Shown: positions 17,731 through 27,694, numbered from the stretch's first letter. The stretch is 64,000 nucleotides of DNA from Microbacterium thalassium (GCF_014208045.1 NZ_JACHML010000001.1:496001-560000), one strand, 5' to 3'. Made by a program: numbers and translations. The notes: generated by a model from the letters alone, not told the origin.

Positions 17731-20225
17731 GCCCGCCCCATCTCCTCGACCAGCGCCAGCGACGACATCTGCACGGCGGGCGGTCCGCCCTCGAAGTGCA
17801 GCTCGGCGATCGCGTCGGCGAGGCGCCGCAGGCTCTTCGCCGACTCGGCGAGGAATTCGGCCAGCGCCGGCCGGCGACCGTCGGTCTCGGCCGACAGCCC
17901 GGCGACGTCGACGGCTTCGAGGGCCTCGCCGAGCGCGTCGCGCAGGCGCTCGGGGCGGGTCGACCCGGTCGAATCCGGCATCGCCTCGAGGTGGACCTTC
18001 ACCTGCTCGAGCGCGAAGGCGAGCGAGCGGGGGTTGTCGAGGTCCTTCAGCAGCAGATCGAAGATGCTGCGGGTCCGGCCGTAGCCGCGGTAGCGACGGC
18101 GGTGCGTCACGAGGCTCTCGGCCGCCAGCAGCACGCCGTCGAGCACCTGGCGGTCGGCGGCGCCGGCGGCATCCGTCGAGGTCGTCGCCTCGAGCAGGAT
18201 GCACAGCTGCAGCGCACGCTCGAGGTATCGCCCGGCCTCGATCATGTGCCAGCCGGTGTCGCGGATCATGTTCGACGTCACGCCGTACAGCGACAGGATG
18301 CCGCTGAGCATGCGCTCGGCCGATTCGGCGATCTGCGGCGGATGCGTCGAGTCGCGCGCGGCCTCCATGGCGCGGTCGGCGATGCTGAAGACGCGCCACG
18401 TGTCGCCCGAGAGCTGGTCGCGCACGCCCTCGAGGGCGCCGCGCATTCCCGCGAGGGCATGTGCCGCCGATCCCGCCCGGTCGGCGTCGACCAGGAGCGA
18501 GCGCAGCTCGTCGGCCGACGACATCCAGCGGGTGCCCGACAGCCGCTGCAGGATGCCCTGGAGCGCCCACGCCGCACTCGCGGCGCGGCGTCCGTCGCGC
18601 TCGAGCAGACCCTGCGTCGAGACGACGAGCCGCAGCAGGTCCTCGGCGCGCTCCGCGTAGCGGCCGGCCCAGAACATGTCGGCGAGCGCGCGAGGCGCCA
18701 GCGCCGGGATGGACGGGACCATCGCCAGCGGCGACGGACCGGGCAGGCCCTGATCGGGCTCGGAGGGGTCGGATTTGAGGACCCACACGTCCTTGGTGTG
18801 CGGCACGCCGTCGTCGTCGCGCGCCGTGGCCATGCCGCCGGCGAGCGTGCGGTAGGCGGAGCCGTACCGCACCGAGAATGCGCGCAGCACCAGCGGGCGG
18901 GCCTCGGCGACGCCGCCGGAGCGCCACACCGGCGCCTGCGACAGCGGCAGGCGCGCGAGCCCGACGTACCGGTAGGGATGCGCGCGGATGCGGACGGCGA
19001 GCTCGTCGGGCGTCAGGTCGTCCCCGGCCGAGACGCCGTCGAGCGTGCGGACGATGATCGCCTCGGGGTCGCGGCGCAGCTGCGAGAGGACCCGCTCGAG
19101 ACCGTCGCGATCGCCGCACCACCACGCGGGCGTGGCGGGCAGCCGCAGCTGCTCTCCCAGCAGCCGCTCGCACGCGGCGGGCAGGAACGGCAGCAGGGCG
19201 GGGTTCTCGAGCACGCCGGCGCCGATGCCGTTGACGACGTGCACCGTGCCGCGGCGCACCGCCTCGACGAGGCCCGCGACGCCCAGCTGCGAGTTGCCGC
19301 GCAGCTCGAGCGGGTCGCACCACTCCGCGTCGACGCGGCGCAGGATGACGTCGACGCGGTCGACGGGCTTGGCGTGCGGCCAGCGCGGCGGCTTGATCCA
19401 CACGCTTCCGTCGTGGACGACGAGGTCGTCGCCCTGCACGAGCGGGAAGCCGAGCGTCGTGGCGATGAACGCCTGGTCGTACGCGGTCTCGGAGTGCGTT
19501 CCGGGCGAGAGGACCACCACGCGCGGGTCGGGGTCGTCGCTCGGCGCGCACTGCAGCAGGGCGTCGCGCAGCACGACGAAGTACGGGTCGATGCGGTGCA
19601 GATCCGCCTCGTGGTACAGGTCCGGCAGGAGTCGCGAGATCACCAGCCGGTTCTCCATCGCGTACCCGAGACCCGACGGAGCCTGCACGCGGTCGGCGAG
19701 CACGCGCCACTCGCCGTCGGCGTCGCGCCCGAGGTCGGTGCCGGTCAGCAGCAGCGGATGCGGGTCGGCCACGCTCGGTCGGGCGATCGCGCGCACGAAC
19801 CCGGGGTGCGCGAACACCGCGGGCGCCGGGATCACGCCCTCCGACAGCAGCCGCTGGTCGCCGTACAGGTCGGTCATGATGGCGTTCAGCAGCTCGGCGC
19901 GCTGCGCCAGTCCCACCTCGATGCGGCTCCATGATGCCGCGTCGAAGACGAGCGGCAGCGGGTCGAGTCGCCACGGGCGCGGCCCGCCGCGGTGGGCGTA
20001 CGTCACGCCGTCGTCTGCGAGCGTGCTCGCGATCTCGCGCACGAGGCGCGCGACTTCGGTCTGCGTCAGCGTCACGGCCGCCGAGGCGAGGCCCTTCCAC
20101 GCCGGGCGGAGCGTCCCCTCGGGCCCGATGACCTCGTCGAAGCGCGTCATCGGGCCGGCAGGCCCGCCGTTCAGCGGCAGCGTCGCCTGGGTCAGATCCG
20201 CCGCGTACTCGTGCAGGACGCTCAC
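17727..20225 (-). CDS. Circularly permuted ATP-grasp / alpha-E fusion protein
   Basis: An 832-aa fusion. Roughly residues 40-475 are a circularly permuted ATP-grasp ligase (DUF404/407 type; motifs AMENRLVISRLLPDLYH, GFPLVQGDDLVVHDG, NGIGAGVLENPALLPFLP). Roughly 505-830 are an alpha-E helical domain (ADMFWAGRYAERAEDLLRL, GTRWMSSADELRSLLVD). In many bacteria these are two proteins. ATP-grasp enzymes of this group are predicted to form peptide or amide bonds together with transglutaminases. GTG at 20225 overlaps the upstream TGA (GTGA). Confidence 0.88.
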   Translation of the reverse strand: MSVLHEYAADLTQATLPLNGGPAGPMTRFDEVIGPEGTLRPAWKGLASAAVTLTQTEVARLVREIASTLADDGVTYAHRGGPRPWRLDPLPLVFDAASWSRIEVGLAQRAELLNAIMTDLYGDQRLLSEGVIPAPAVFAHPGFVRAIARPSVADPHPLLLTGTDLGRDADGEWRVLADRVQAPSGLGYAMENRLVISRLLPDLYHEADLHRIDPYFVVLRDALLQCAPSDDPDPRVVVLSPGTHSETAYDQAFIATTLGFPLVQGDDLVVHDGSVWIKPPRWPHAKPVDRVDVILRRVDAEWCDPLELRGNSQLGVAGLVEAVRRGTVHVVNGIGAGVLENPALLPFLPAACERLLGEQLRLPATPAWWCGDRDGLERVLSQLRRDPEAIIVRTLDGVSAGDDLTPDELAVRIRAHPYRYVGLARLPLSQAPVWRSGGVAEARPLVLRAFSVRYGSAYRTLAGGMATARDDDGVPHTKDVWVLKSDPSEPDQGLPGPSPLAMVPSIPALAPRALADMFWAGRYAERAEDLLRLVVSTQGLLERDGRRAASAAWALQGILQRLSGTRWMSSADELRSLLVDADRAGSAAHALAGMRGALEGVRDQLSGDTWRVFSIADRAMEAARDSTHPPQIAESAERMLSGILSLYGVTSNMIRDTGWHMIEAGRYLERALQLCILLEATTSTDAAGAADRQVLDGVLLAAESLVTHRRRYRGYGRTRSIFDLLLKDLDNPRSLAFALEQVKVHLEAMPDSTGSTRPERLRDALGEALEAVDVAGLSAETDGRRPALAEFLAESAKSLRRLADAIAELHFEGGPPAVQMSSLALVEEMGRA

Positions 20226-23200
20226 TGCGGGGGGACCCTGCGCAGATCCAGAGTGTGCGGGTAGTCGCTCGTGGCGGCACGGCGGCCGGCCTCGCGCGCG
20301 GCCGCGACGTCGAAGTGCCCCGTCGTGAGCCCGTGCGACTCGAACCGGCTCGCGCGACGGGCCTCGGCCTCGTTGGCGTTCACCGGCGGGTGGTGGTACG
20401 CCCGGCCGCCGGGGTGCACGACGTGGTAGGTCGCGCCGCCGAGACTGGTCTCGGCGTGCACGTCGACGACCTCGAAGGTCAGCGGCGCGTGCACGGCGAT
20501 CGACGGATGCAGCGCCGACCACGGCTGCCACGCGCGGTAGCGCACTCCGGCGTAGTACTCGCCGAGGTGGCCGGTCGGGGTCAGGGGCACAGGTACACCC
20601 TGGCACGTCACGAGGTGCCGGTCGATGTCGACACCGCGCACGCGCACCTGGATCCGCTCGACCGACGAGTCGACGTACCGCGACGTTCCGCCCGCCGTCG
20701 CCTCCTCGCCCAGCACGTGCCACGGCTCGATGGCCTGGCGCAGCTCCATCTCGATGCCTCGCCCGGGCGCGCCGATGCGCGTGAAGCCGATGCGCGGGAA
20801 GCGGAACTCGGTGAAGGGGTCCAGCCACGTCTCCTCGAACGCGATGCCGTGGGCGCGCAGGTCCGCGACGACCTCGTTGATGTCGGCGGTCGCCCCCTGC
20901 GGCAGCAGGAAGTCCTCGTGCAGGCGCGTGCCCCAGCGCACGAGCGGCGCGGTGTACGGCTTCTCCCAGAACATCGCCACGAGGCTGCGCACCAGCAGCG
21001 CCTGCACGAGCGCGAGCTCGGGGTGCGGCGGCATCTCGAAGCCGCGCAGCTCCAGCAGGCCGAGGCGCCCGCGGCTGGAGTCGGGGCTGTACAGCTTGTC
21101 GATGCAGAACTCGGCGCGGTGGGTGTTGCCGGTGAGGTCGGTCAGCAGGTGCCGCAGGGCCCGGTCGGTGAGCCACGGCAGCGCGTCGGTCTCGGCGTTG
21201 TCGGGGTCTCCCTGCAGGCGGCGCAGCTCCTGAAGGGCGATCTCCATCTCGTAGACCGCCTCGGGGCGGCCCTCGTCGAAGCGCGGCGCCTGGCTCGTCG
21301 GGCCGATGAAGCGTCCCGAGAACAAGTAGGACAGGCTCGGATGCCGCTGCCAGTAGGTCACGAGGCTCGCCAGCAGATCCGGCCGGCGCAGCAGCGGCGA
21401 GTCCACCGGCTGCGGCCCGCCGAGCGTGATGTGGTTGCCGCCGCCGGTGCCGGTGTGCAGGCCGTCCAGGTCGAACTTCTCGGTCGACAGGCGGCTCCGG
21501 CGCGCGTGGTCGTACAGCGAGATCGTGAGGTCTCGCTGGTCGGCCCACGACGACGTCGGCTGGACGTTGACCTCGATGACGCCGGGGTCGGGGGTCACCA
21601 CGAGCTGCACCAGCCGCGCGTCCGGCGGCGGGCCGTAGCCCTCGAGCACCACCGGGACGGCGGCCGTCGCCGCGGCCGTCTCGATGACCTTCAGCAGATC
21701 GGCGTACGCCTCGAGCGTCGTGGTGGGCGGCAGGAACACGAACACGTGGCCGCCCCGGGCCTCGATCGCCAGGGCCGTGCGACTCGAGTCGGTGGGGTCG
21801 GCGATCGTGACGGGCGGGATGCCGGGGACCAGGGGTCCCGACACCTCGACGTACGAGGGCTCGCCGGTGTACTCCGGCTCCTCCCACGCCACCGAGTCGA
21901 GCGGCAGGCGCAGGCCCACGGCGCTCGTGCCGGGGGTCAGCACCAGCCGGCCGCGGCGGAACCGCCACGCGGGGCTCGTCCACTCCTCCTCGGTCGTGAT
22001 CGGCAGCACCCACCCGGTCGGGTCGGTGACGGCGGCGTCGAGTTCGGCCACCTCGGCGGCGTCGATCTCGTCGGCATCCGGCTTCGGCCCCATCGGCTGA
22101 CGCACCTCGGCGGCGAGCGCCGCCAGCGGGTCCTCGTAGGCCGGCAGCAGGTGCTCGGCGGGCAGGCCCAGCACCGCCGTGACGGCGCGCGCGAGCGCCT
22201 CGGCGTGCTCGGCGGCCTCGTCGTCCGCCTCGTCGCTCCACGGGTCGGCGAACAGCGCGGGGTCGTGCCACAGCGCCTCGCCGTCGGTGCGCCACTGCAG
22301 CGCGATGTTCCAGCGCGGCAGCGGCTCGCCCGGGTACCACTTGCCGTCGCCGCGGTGCACGGCGCCGCCCTGGGCGTACGCGTGGCGCAGCTTCTCGGCC
22401 AGCTCGTTCGCGAGCTCGCGCTTGTGGGGCCCGTCGGCGGCGGTGTTCCACTCGGCCGCGGTCGCGTCGTCGAGGGCGACGAAGGTCGGCTCGCCGCCCA
22501 TCGTGAGGCGCACGTCGCCGCGGCGCAGGCGCTCGTCGACGGCCTCGCCGAGCGCGTCGATGCGCTCCCACTGCTGCGTCGTGTACGGCTTCGTGGTGCG
22601 CGGGTCCTCGTGGACCCGGCGCACCTCGTTGTGGAAGTCGAAGGTCACCTCGGCCACCCCCGTCGACCCCTCGATCGGGGCCGCGGTGCTCGGGTGCGGG
22701 GTCGCCGACAGCGGGATGTGCCCCTCGCCGGCGAACAGCGCGCTGGTGGCGTCCATGCCGATCCAGCCGGCGCCGGGGATGTAGACCTCGGCCCACGCGT
22801 GCAGGTCGGTGAAGTCCTCGGCCGGTCCGCTCGGGCCGTCGAGCGACTCCTGATCGGCGGCGAGCTGCACGAGGTACCCCGATACGAAGCGGGCTGCCAG
22901 GCCGTACTTGCGCAGCAGGCTCACCAGCAGCCAGGCCGAGTCACGGCACGAGCCGATGGCGCGCGAGAGCGTCTCGTCGGGCGTCTGCACCCCCGGCTCC
23001 ATGCGCACGTCGTACGCGACGGCGGCGTGCACGGCGGCGTTCAGCTGCGACAGGAACTGCACCGTCGCCAGGCCGTCCTCGGGAAGCTCGGGCAGCCCCG
23101 ACATCCATACGCCCGCCTCGTCGCTGTCGTCGACCGGGGCCATGTACGGCGCGAGGTCGGCCTTGAGCTCGGGGCGGTAGTCGAACGGGAACTTCTCGGC

Positions 23201-23494
23201 GTACTCCTCGATGAAGAAGTCGAACGGGTTGATCACCATCATGTCGGCGACCAGGCCCACGGTGATCTCGAGGTGGCTGACCTTCTCGGGGAAGACGATG
23301 CGGGCCACCCAGTTGCCGAAGGGGTCCTGCTGCCAGTTGATGAAGTGGTTCTTCGGGCTCACCTCGAGCGAGTACGCCTCGATGGGCGTGCGCGAGTGCG
23401 GAGCGGGGCGCAGCCGCACCAGGTGCGGGTGGACCGTCACCGGCTGGGAGAAGCGATAGCTCGTGTAGTGCTCGAGAGCGACCTTGATGGACAT
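20222..23494 (-). CDS. Large transglutaminase-like protein with DUF2126 domain
   Basis: A 1090-aa protein. Residues about 1-280 carry a transglutaminase core (C183 in GSCRDSAW, H232 in DLHAWAEVY, D248 in GMDATSA). The remaining 800 residues match DUF2126, a domain of glutamate-ammonia-ligase-like fold (GLHTGTGGGNHITLGG, FCIDKLYSPDSSRGRLG, RAEFCIDK). It is the first gene of the leftward operon. ATG at 23494 has no Shine-Dalgarno, so leaderless translation is possible. Product and substrate are unknown. Confidence 0.88.
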   Translation of the reverse strand: MSIKVALEHYTSYRFSQPVTVHPHLVRLRPAPHSRTPIEAYSLEVSPKNHFINWQQDPFGNWVARIVFPEKVSHLEITVGLVADMMVINPFDFFIEEYAEKFPFDYRPELKADLAPYMAPVDDSDEAGVWMSGLPELPEDGLATVQFLSQLNAAVHAAVAYDVRMEPGVQTPDETLSRAIGSCRDSAWLLVSLLRKYGLAARFVSGYLVQLAADQESLDGPSGPAEDFTDLHAWAEVYIPGAGWIGMDATSALFAGEGHIPLSATPHPSTAAPIEGSTGVAEVTFDFHNEVRRVHEDPRTTKPYTTQQWERIDALGEAVDERLRRGDVRLTMGGEPTFVALDDATAAEWNTAADGPHKRELANELAEKLRHAYAQGGAVHRGDGKWYPGEPLPRWNIALQWRTDGEALWHDPALFADPWSDEADDEAAEHAEALARAVTAVLGLPAEHLLPAYEDPLAALAAEVRQPMGPKPDADEIDAAEVAELDAAVTDPTGWVLPITTEEEWTSPAWRFRRGRLVLTPGTSAVGLRLPLDSVAWEEPEYTGEPSYVEVSGPLVPGIPPVTIADPTDSSRTALAIEARGGHVFVFLPPTTTLEAYADLLKVIETAAATAAVPVVLEGYGPPPDARLVQLVVTPDPGVIEVNVQPTSSWADQRDLTISLYDHARRSRLSTEKFDLDGLHTGTGGGNHITLGGPQPVDSPLLRRPDLLASLVTYWQRHPSLSYLFSGRFIGPTSQAPRFDEGRPEAVYEMEIALQELRRLQGDPDNAETDALPWLTDRALRHLLTDLTGNTHRAEFCIDKLYSPDSSRGRLGLLELRGFEMPPHPELALVQALLVRSLVAMFWEKPYTAPLVRWGTRLHEDFLLPQGATADINEVVADLRAHGIAFEETWLDPFTEFRFPRIGFTRIGAPGRGIEMELRQAIEPWHVLGEEATAGGTSRYVDSSVERIQVRVRGVDIDRHLVTCQGVPVPLTPTGHLGEYYAGVRYRAWQPWSALHPSIAVHAPLTFEVVDVHAETSLGGATYHVVHPGGRAYHHPPVNANEAEARRASRFESHGLTTGHFDVAAAREAGRRAATSDYPHTLDLRRVPPQ

Positions 23495-23571
23495 GAATAC
23501 AGAGTGTCCCAGGTTCGTTGCGTCCGGGTTACGTATGACTGCCGAAAATCACATCCCGGACGGGCCGTCTC

Positions 23572-23609
23572 CCGGCATCCGCACCCCCGATCGACGGCGC
23601 GGATGCCGG
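23572..23609. terminator. Hairpin after the purine permease gene
   Basis: An 11-bp perfect inverted repeat (CCGGCATCCGC at 23572-23582, complement at 23599-23609, 16-nt loop) lies 9 nt past the leftward permease stop, before the transglutaminase operon. No T-run. Confidence 0.55.
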
Positions 23610-23618
23610 ATTCCGGCG

Positions 23619-25163
23619 TCAGGAGTCCTTGGCGGGCGGCTCGGGTTCGCCGGCCTCGGCCGTCGGAACGACCTGCACGAGCTTGCCGTCCTCGTCGAAG
23701 GCGTGGGTCGGGATCAGGCCCGTGCCCGTCGCGTCGGGATGGACGAGCGCCGCGGCGGCGGGACCGCGCACGGCGTCGTGCGCCGAGATCGCAGGGTCGT
23801 CGCGCAGCTGGTGCGAATTCAGCAGCAGGTTCAGCAGGATCGCGACGATCGCACCCGCCGAGATGCCCGAGTCGAAGATGAGCTGGAACCACGTCGGGAA
23901 CTGCTCGTAGATCGTCGGGGTGACCGTCGGCAGCAGCGCGATGCCGACCGAGAGGGCGACGATGAGCACGTTGCGGTTGTCGAACTTGACCTTCGTGAGC
24001 GTGCGGATGCCGGAGGCGGCGACCATGCCGAACAGCGCGATGCCGGCACCGCCGAGCACGGCGCGCGGGACGCCCTCGACGAGCGCCGAGACCTTCGGGA
24101 TGAGCCCGAGGACGATGAGGATGGCGCCCGCCATCGTCGCGACGTAGCGGGACTTCACCCCGGTGAGCGAGACGAGCCCGACGTTCTGCGCGAACGCGGT
24201 GTACGGGAAGGTGTTGAAGATGCCGCCGAGCACGGTGCCCAGGCCGTCGGCGCGCAGGCCGTCGGCGAGCTGACGCCGCTTGACGGGCTTCTCGACGATC
24301 TCGCCGACCGCGATCATGTCGCCGGTGGTCTCGGTCATGATCACGATGCCGACGATGAGCATCGACAGGATCGAGACGATCTCGAAGGTCGGCAGCCCGA
24401 AGTGGAAGGGCGTCACCACGGCGAACCAGCCGGCCTCGCCGACGCCCGACCAGTCGACCATGCCGGGCACGAACAGCGCCGCGATCGTGCCGAACACGAG
24501 GCCCAGCAGCACCGAGACGCGCGCGAGCGCCGCCGGCGCGAACCGCTCGATGAGGACGATGAACAGCAGCGTGCCGAAGGCGAACGCGACGTTGATCGGC
24601 GGGGCGCCGGGCTCCTCCTCGGACGAGCCGGTCATGATCCAGCCGGCGGCGACGCGCATCAGCGAGAGGCCGATGATGAGGATCACGGTTCCGGTGACGA
24701 TCGGCGGGAAGAAGCGCAGCAGCTGCGAGAAGAACGGCGCGATGAGGATCATGAACAGGCCGCACGCGATCACCGACCCGAAGATCGTCGTGATGCCGTG
24801 CTCCAGCCCGATCGCGATCATCGGGCCGACGGCGGCGAACGTGACGCCCTGCATGAGCGGCAGCCGCACGCCGAACCGCCAGAAGCCGACCGACTGGACG
24901 ATCGTCGCGATGCCGGCGATGAACAGGTCGGCGCTGATGAGGAAGGCGAGGTCCGCCGAGGAGTACCCGAGCGCGCCGCCGACGATGAGCGGCACGGCGA
25001 CCGCTCCGGCGTACAGCGCGAGGACGTGCTGGAGCCCCAGGGGGAACAGTCGCGCGAACGGCGGGATCGAGTCGACCGAGTTGCTGTTGGCCCGCTCGCG
25101 GCGCGCGGCCTTCTTCGCCGCCTTGGCGTCGGCGGCCTTCTTGTCGTCGTCGGTGGTCGTCAT
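23619..25163 (-). CDS. NCS2-family purine/uracil permease
   Basis: A 514-aa membrane transporter with about 14 predicted spans, taking up a nucleobase with a cation. The NCS2 signature is visible: TETTGD in TM8, then QNVGLVSLTGVKSRYV. The latter motif (QNxGxxxxTGxxSR) is typical of xanthine/uric-acid carriers. Lysine/Ala-rich N-terminus and acidic C-terminus are cytosolic. Presence near the urate-degradation operons suggests urate or xanthine as substrate. TAGATT on the minus strand about 70 nt upstream is a possible -10. Confidence 0.88.
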   Translation of the reverse strand: MTTTDDDKKAADAKAAKKAARRERANSNSVDSIPPFARLFPLGLQHVLALYAGAVAVPLIVGGALGYSSADLAFLISADLFIAGIATIVQSVGFWRFGVRLPLMQGVTFAAVGPMIAIGLEHGITTIFGSVIACGLFMILIAPFFSQLLRFFPPIVTGTVILIIGLSLMRVAAGWIMTGSSEEEPGAPPINVAFAFGTLLFIVLIERFAPAALARVSVLLGLVFGTIAALFVPGMVDWSGVGEAGWFAVVTPFHFGLPTFEIVSILSMLIVGIVIMTETTGDMIAVGEIVEKPVKRRQLADGLRADGLGTVLGGIFNTFPYTAFAQNVGLVSLTGVKSRYVATMAGAILIVLGLIPKVSALVEGVPRAVLGGAGIALFGMVAASGIRTLTKVKFDNRNVLIVALSVGIALLPTVTPTIYEQFPTWFQLIFDSGISAGAIVAILLNLLLNSHQLRDDPAISAHDAVRGPAAAALVHPDATGTGLIPTHAFDEDGKLVQVVPTAEAGEPEPPAKDS

Positions 25164-25370
25164 GGCTGCGCTCCCGGGTCCTGGGCGGGGCGCGAAAGGC
25201 AGACGCGCCGTCTTCGCCGTATCGGGAATCTAGGGCGGGAGCGGCGAGCGCAGGAAGGCGTCCGCTCCCTTCTTCGCACGGATTTCACGTCGCGAAACAG
25301 AGCCGCAACGAAGGCGCCGCGGGACGTCCGGCCCGGCCCGGCGCTCGGGCGCCGGGGTACCCTCGCGCGT

Positions 25371-27086
25371 GTGGACATCGAACAGCTGCGTGAGGCGCCG
25401 CTCGTGCGCCGCATCCGCGATTCCGTCATCGGCGACGATCAGGTCGTGCCGGGCCCGTACGGTCCCCGGCGCGTCACCTACGCCGACTACACGGCGTCGG
25501 GCCGTGCGCTGACGTTCATCGAGGACTTCATCCGCGACGAGGTCCTCCCCCGCTACGCCAACACGCACACCGAGTCCAGCGGCACGGGCCTGCAGACCAC
25601 GCGTCTGCGCGAGGACGCCCGCGACGTCATCCACCGCGCCGTCGGCGGCGACGACGACACGGTCGTGATCTTCGCCGGCTCGGGGGCCACCGGCGCCATC
25701 GACAAGCTCGTCGGCATGCTGGGCCTGCGCGTGCCCGCGGCGCTCGACGACCGGTACCGGCTGACGGAGGCGATCCCGGCATCCGAGCGCCCTGTCGTGT
25801 TCATCGGGCCGTTCGAGCACCACTCCAACGAGCTGCCGTGGCGCGAGTCCATCGCCGACCTGGTCACGATCCCGCAGGACGTCGACGGCCACATCGACAA
25901 GACGGTGCTCGAGGCCGAGCTCGTCAAGCACGCGGACCGGCCGCTGAAGATCGGCTCGTTCTCGGCCGCGAGCAACGTCACCGGCATCGTCAGCGACACC
26001 CACGGCATCTCGGCGCTGCTGCACGCGCACGGCGCGCTGTCGTTCTGGGACTTCGCCGCCGCCGCGCCGTACGTCGACATCGAGATGTACCGCAACGGCG
26101 ACCCGGGGGCGGCGCTGGAGACCGGCGAGTACAAGGACGCCGTCTTCCTCAGCCCGCACAAGTTCATCGGCGGGCCGAGCACGCCCGGCGTCCTGGTGCT
26201 CCGTCGCGACCTCGCGCGCAACCGCGTGCCCGACGTCCCCGGCGGCGGCACGGTCGCCTACGTCAACCCCACCGAGCACCGGTATCTCGACGACATCGCG
26301 CACCGCGAGGAGGGCGGCACGCCGGCGATCGTCGAGTCGATCCGCGCCGGTGTGGTCTTCGGGCTCAAGGAGGCCGTCGGGGTCGAGACGATCCGCGCGC
26401 TGGAGGGGGACTTCCTCGGGCGCGCGGTGGCCGCGTGGGAGGACGAGCCGGCGATCCAGGTCCTCGGCAACCTCGACGCCGAGCGCCTGTCGATCGTCTC
26501 ATTCGTGATCCGCACGCCCACGGGGCGGTTCCTCCACCACAACTTCGTGGTGTCGCTGCTGAACGACCTGTTCGGCATCCAGGCGCGCGGCGGATGCTCG
26601 TGCGCCGGCCCCTACGGGCACCACCTGCTCGGCATCGACCTCGACCGGTCGCTCGAGTACGACCGCGAGATCTCACGCGGGTGCGAGGGCATCAAGCCCG
26701 GCTGGGTCCGCATCAACTTCAACTACTTCATCTCGCCGGCCGTCTTCGACTACCTCGTCGAGGCGGTGCGGCTCGTCGCGCGCGACGGCTGGCGGATGCT
26801 TCCGGACTACCGCTTCGACCCCGAGCGGGGCCTGTGGCACCACCGGCGCGGGCCGGTCGAGCCCCCGCTGCGGCTCTCGCAGGTGCACTTCGACGAGGCG
26901 GGGCGCCTCACCTTCCCCCACAACGACCAGCGCGCACCCGAGTCGGCGCTCGCGGGCTACCTCGCCGAGGCGCAGGCGCTGTTCGCCGTCGCCGCCGCCG
27001 ACCTCGAGAGCGGCACGACGGGGCTGTCGGACGACTTCGAGCACCTGCGGTGGTTCGACCTGCCCGCGGAGTGCCTCGCGCCGTAG
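25371..27086 (+). CDS. Class V aminotransferase-fold PLP enzyme, long form
   Basis: A 571-aa PLP enzyme of the cysteine-desulfurase/selenocysteine-lyase superfamily. Visible: FAGSGATGAIDKLVGML, HHSNELPWRE, and the Schiff-base lysine in FLSPHKFIGGPSTPG; a GGCSCAGPYG segment occupies the region of the mobile catalytic loop. It is about 150 residues longer than SufS because of a C-terminal extension. GTG at 25371 follows TACCCT (25358-25363), consistent with a leaderless mRNA. The real reaction is unknown; it is distinct from the sufS gene at 31.7 kb. Confidence 0.8.
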   Translation: MDIEQLREAPLVRRIRDSVIGDDQVVPGPYGPRRVTYADYTASGRALTFIEDFIRDEVLPRYANTHTESSGTGLQTTRLREDARDVIHRAVGGDDDTVVIFAGSGATGAIDKLVGMLGLRVPAALDDRYRLTEAIPASERPVVFIGPFEHHSNELPWRESIADLVTIPQDVDGHIDKTVLEAELVKHADRPLKIGSFSAASNVTGIVSDTHGISALLHAHGALSFWDFAAAAPYVDIEMYRNGDPGAALETGEYKDAVFLSPHKFIGGPSTPGVLVLRRDLARNRVPDVPGGGTVAYVNPTEHRYLDDIAHREEGGTPAIVESIRAGVVFGLKEAVGVETIRALEGDFLGRAVAAWEDEPAIQVLGNLDAERLSIVSFVIRTPTGRFLHHNFVVSLLNDLFGIQARGGCSCAGPYGHHLLGIDLDRSLEYDREISRGCEGIKPGWVRINFNYFISPAVFDYLVEAVRLVARDGWRMLPDYRFDPERGLWHHRRGPVEPPLRLSQVHFDEAGRLTFPHNDQRAPESALAGYLAEAQALFAVAAADLESGTTGLSDDFEHLRWFDLPAECLAP

Positions 27087-27098
27087 GCGCAGGCCGTG

Positions 27099-27620
27099 TC
27101 AGGCGGTGAAGAGGGCGTGGACGTCGCCGACGGCGGCGCGGCCGCCGAGCGCCTCGAGCTCCATGAGCACCGCCGTGCCGACGACCTCTCCCCCGAGTTT
27201 CGCGACCAGCTCGTGCGCGGCGATGAGCGTCCCGCCGGTCGCGAGCACGTCGTCGACGAGCAGCACGCGCTGCCCCGGCGTCAGGTCGTCGTGCGCCTCG
27301 ATCGTCGCGGTGCCGTATTCGAGGGCGTACGAGACGGATGCCGCCGGCCGCGGGAGCTTGCCCGCCTTGCGGATCGGCATCATGCCGACTCCCGCCGCCA
27401 CGGCGATCGCCCCGGCGAGCAGGAACCCGCGCGCCTCGACGCCCGCGACGATGTCGAAGCGTCCGGCGAACGGCTCGATCAGGGCGTCGGTGACGGCCCG
27501 GACGGCGTCGGCGTCGGCCAGCAGCGGCGTGATGTCACGGAACAGGATTCCCGGCTCGGGGTAGTCGGGGATCGTCCCGATGAGCGACTCGGCGCGGGTG
27601 AGGGCGTCTGCGGGCTGCAC
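27099..27620 (-). CDS. apt: Adenine phosphoribosyltransferase
   Basis: A 173-aa purine salvage enzyme making AMP from adenine and PRPP. The PRPP-binding motif VLLVDDVLATGGT and the N-terminal DYPEPGILFRDITPLL are diagnostic. GTG at 27620 lies 6 nt after a TAGGGT -10 on the minus strand, so it appears leaderless. Full family length. It faces the class V aminotransferase with 12 nt between stops. Confidence 0.93.
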   Translation of the reverse strand: MQPADALTRAESLIGTIPDYPEPGILFRDITPLLADADAVRAVTDALIEPFAGRFDIVAGVEARGFLLAGAIAVAAGVGMMPIRKAGKLPRPAASVSYALEYGTATIEAHDDLTPGQRVLLVDDVLATGGTLIAAHELVAKLGGEVVGTAVLMELEALGGRAAVGDVHALFTA

Positions 27621-27666
27621 GAGGCCACCCTAGCCGCGAGAGCATCGCGTCAGGTTTCGAGCCGGC

Positions 27667-27694
27667 ATGCAAGCGCTTGCATTACACTGGCGCG
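27667..27694 (+). promoter_or_regulatory. LacI-type operator and leaderless promoter of the alpha-glucosidase gene
   Basis: A perfect 16-bp palindrome ATGCAAGCGCTTGCAT (27667-27682) has the central CG typical of LacI-family operators. It abuts a TACACT -10 box (27683-27688), and the ATG at 27695 follows 6 nt later. A regulator bound here would block RNA polymerase directly. The LacI gene two genes along is the obvious binder. Confidence 0.8.

Noticed and set aside
16846..22796. Very long alternative reading frames (over 1000 codons) across the transglutaminase/ATP-grasp operon
   Set aside because: They join out-of-frame Arg/Pro/Ala-rich sequence to real coding segments; the true genes are separated by ATGA/GTGA overlaps in other frames.
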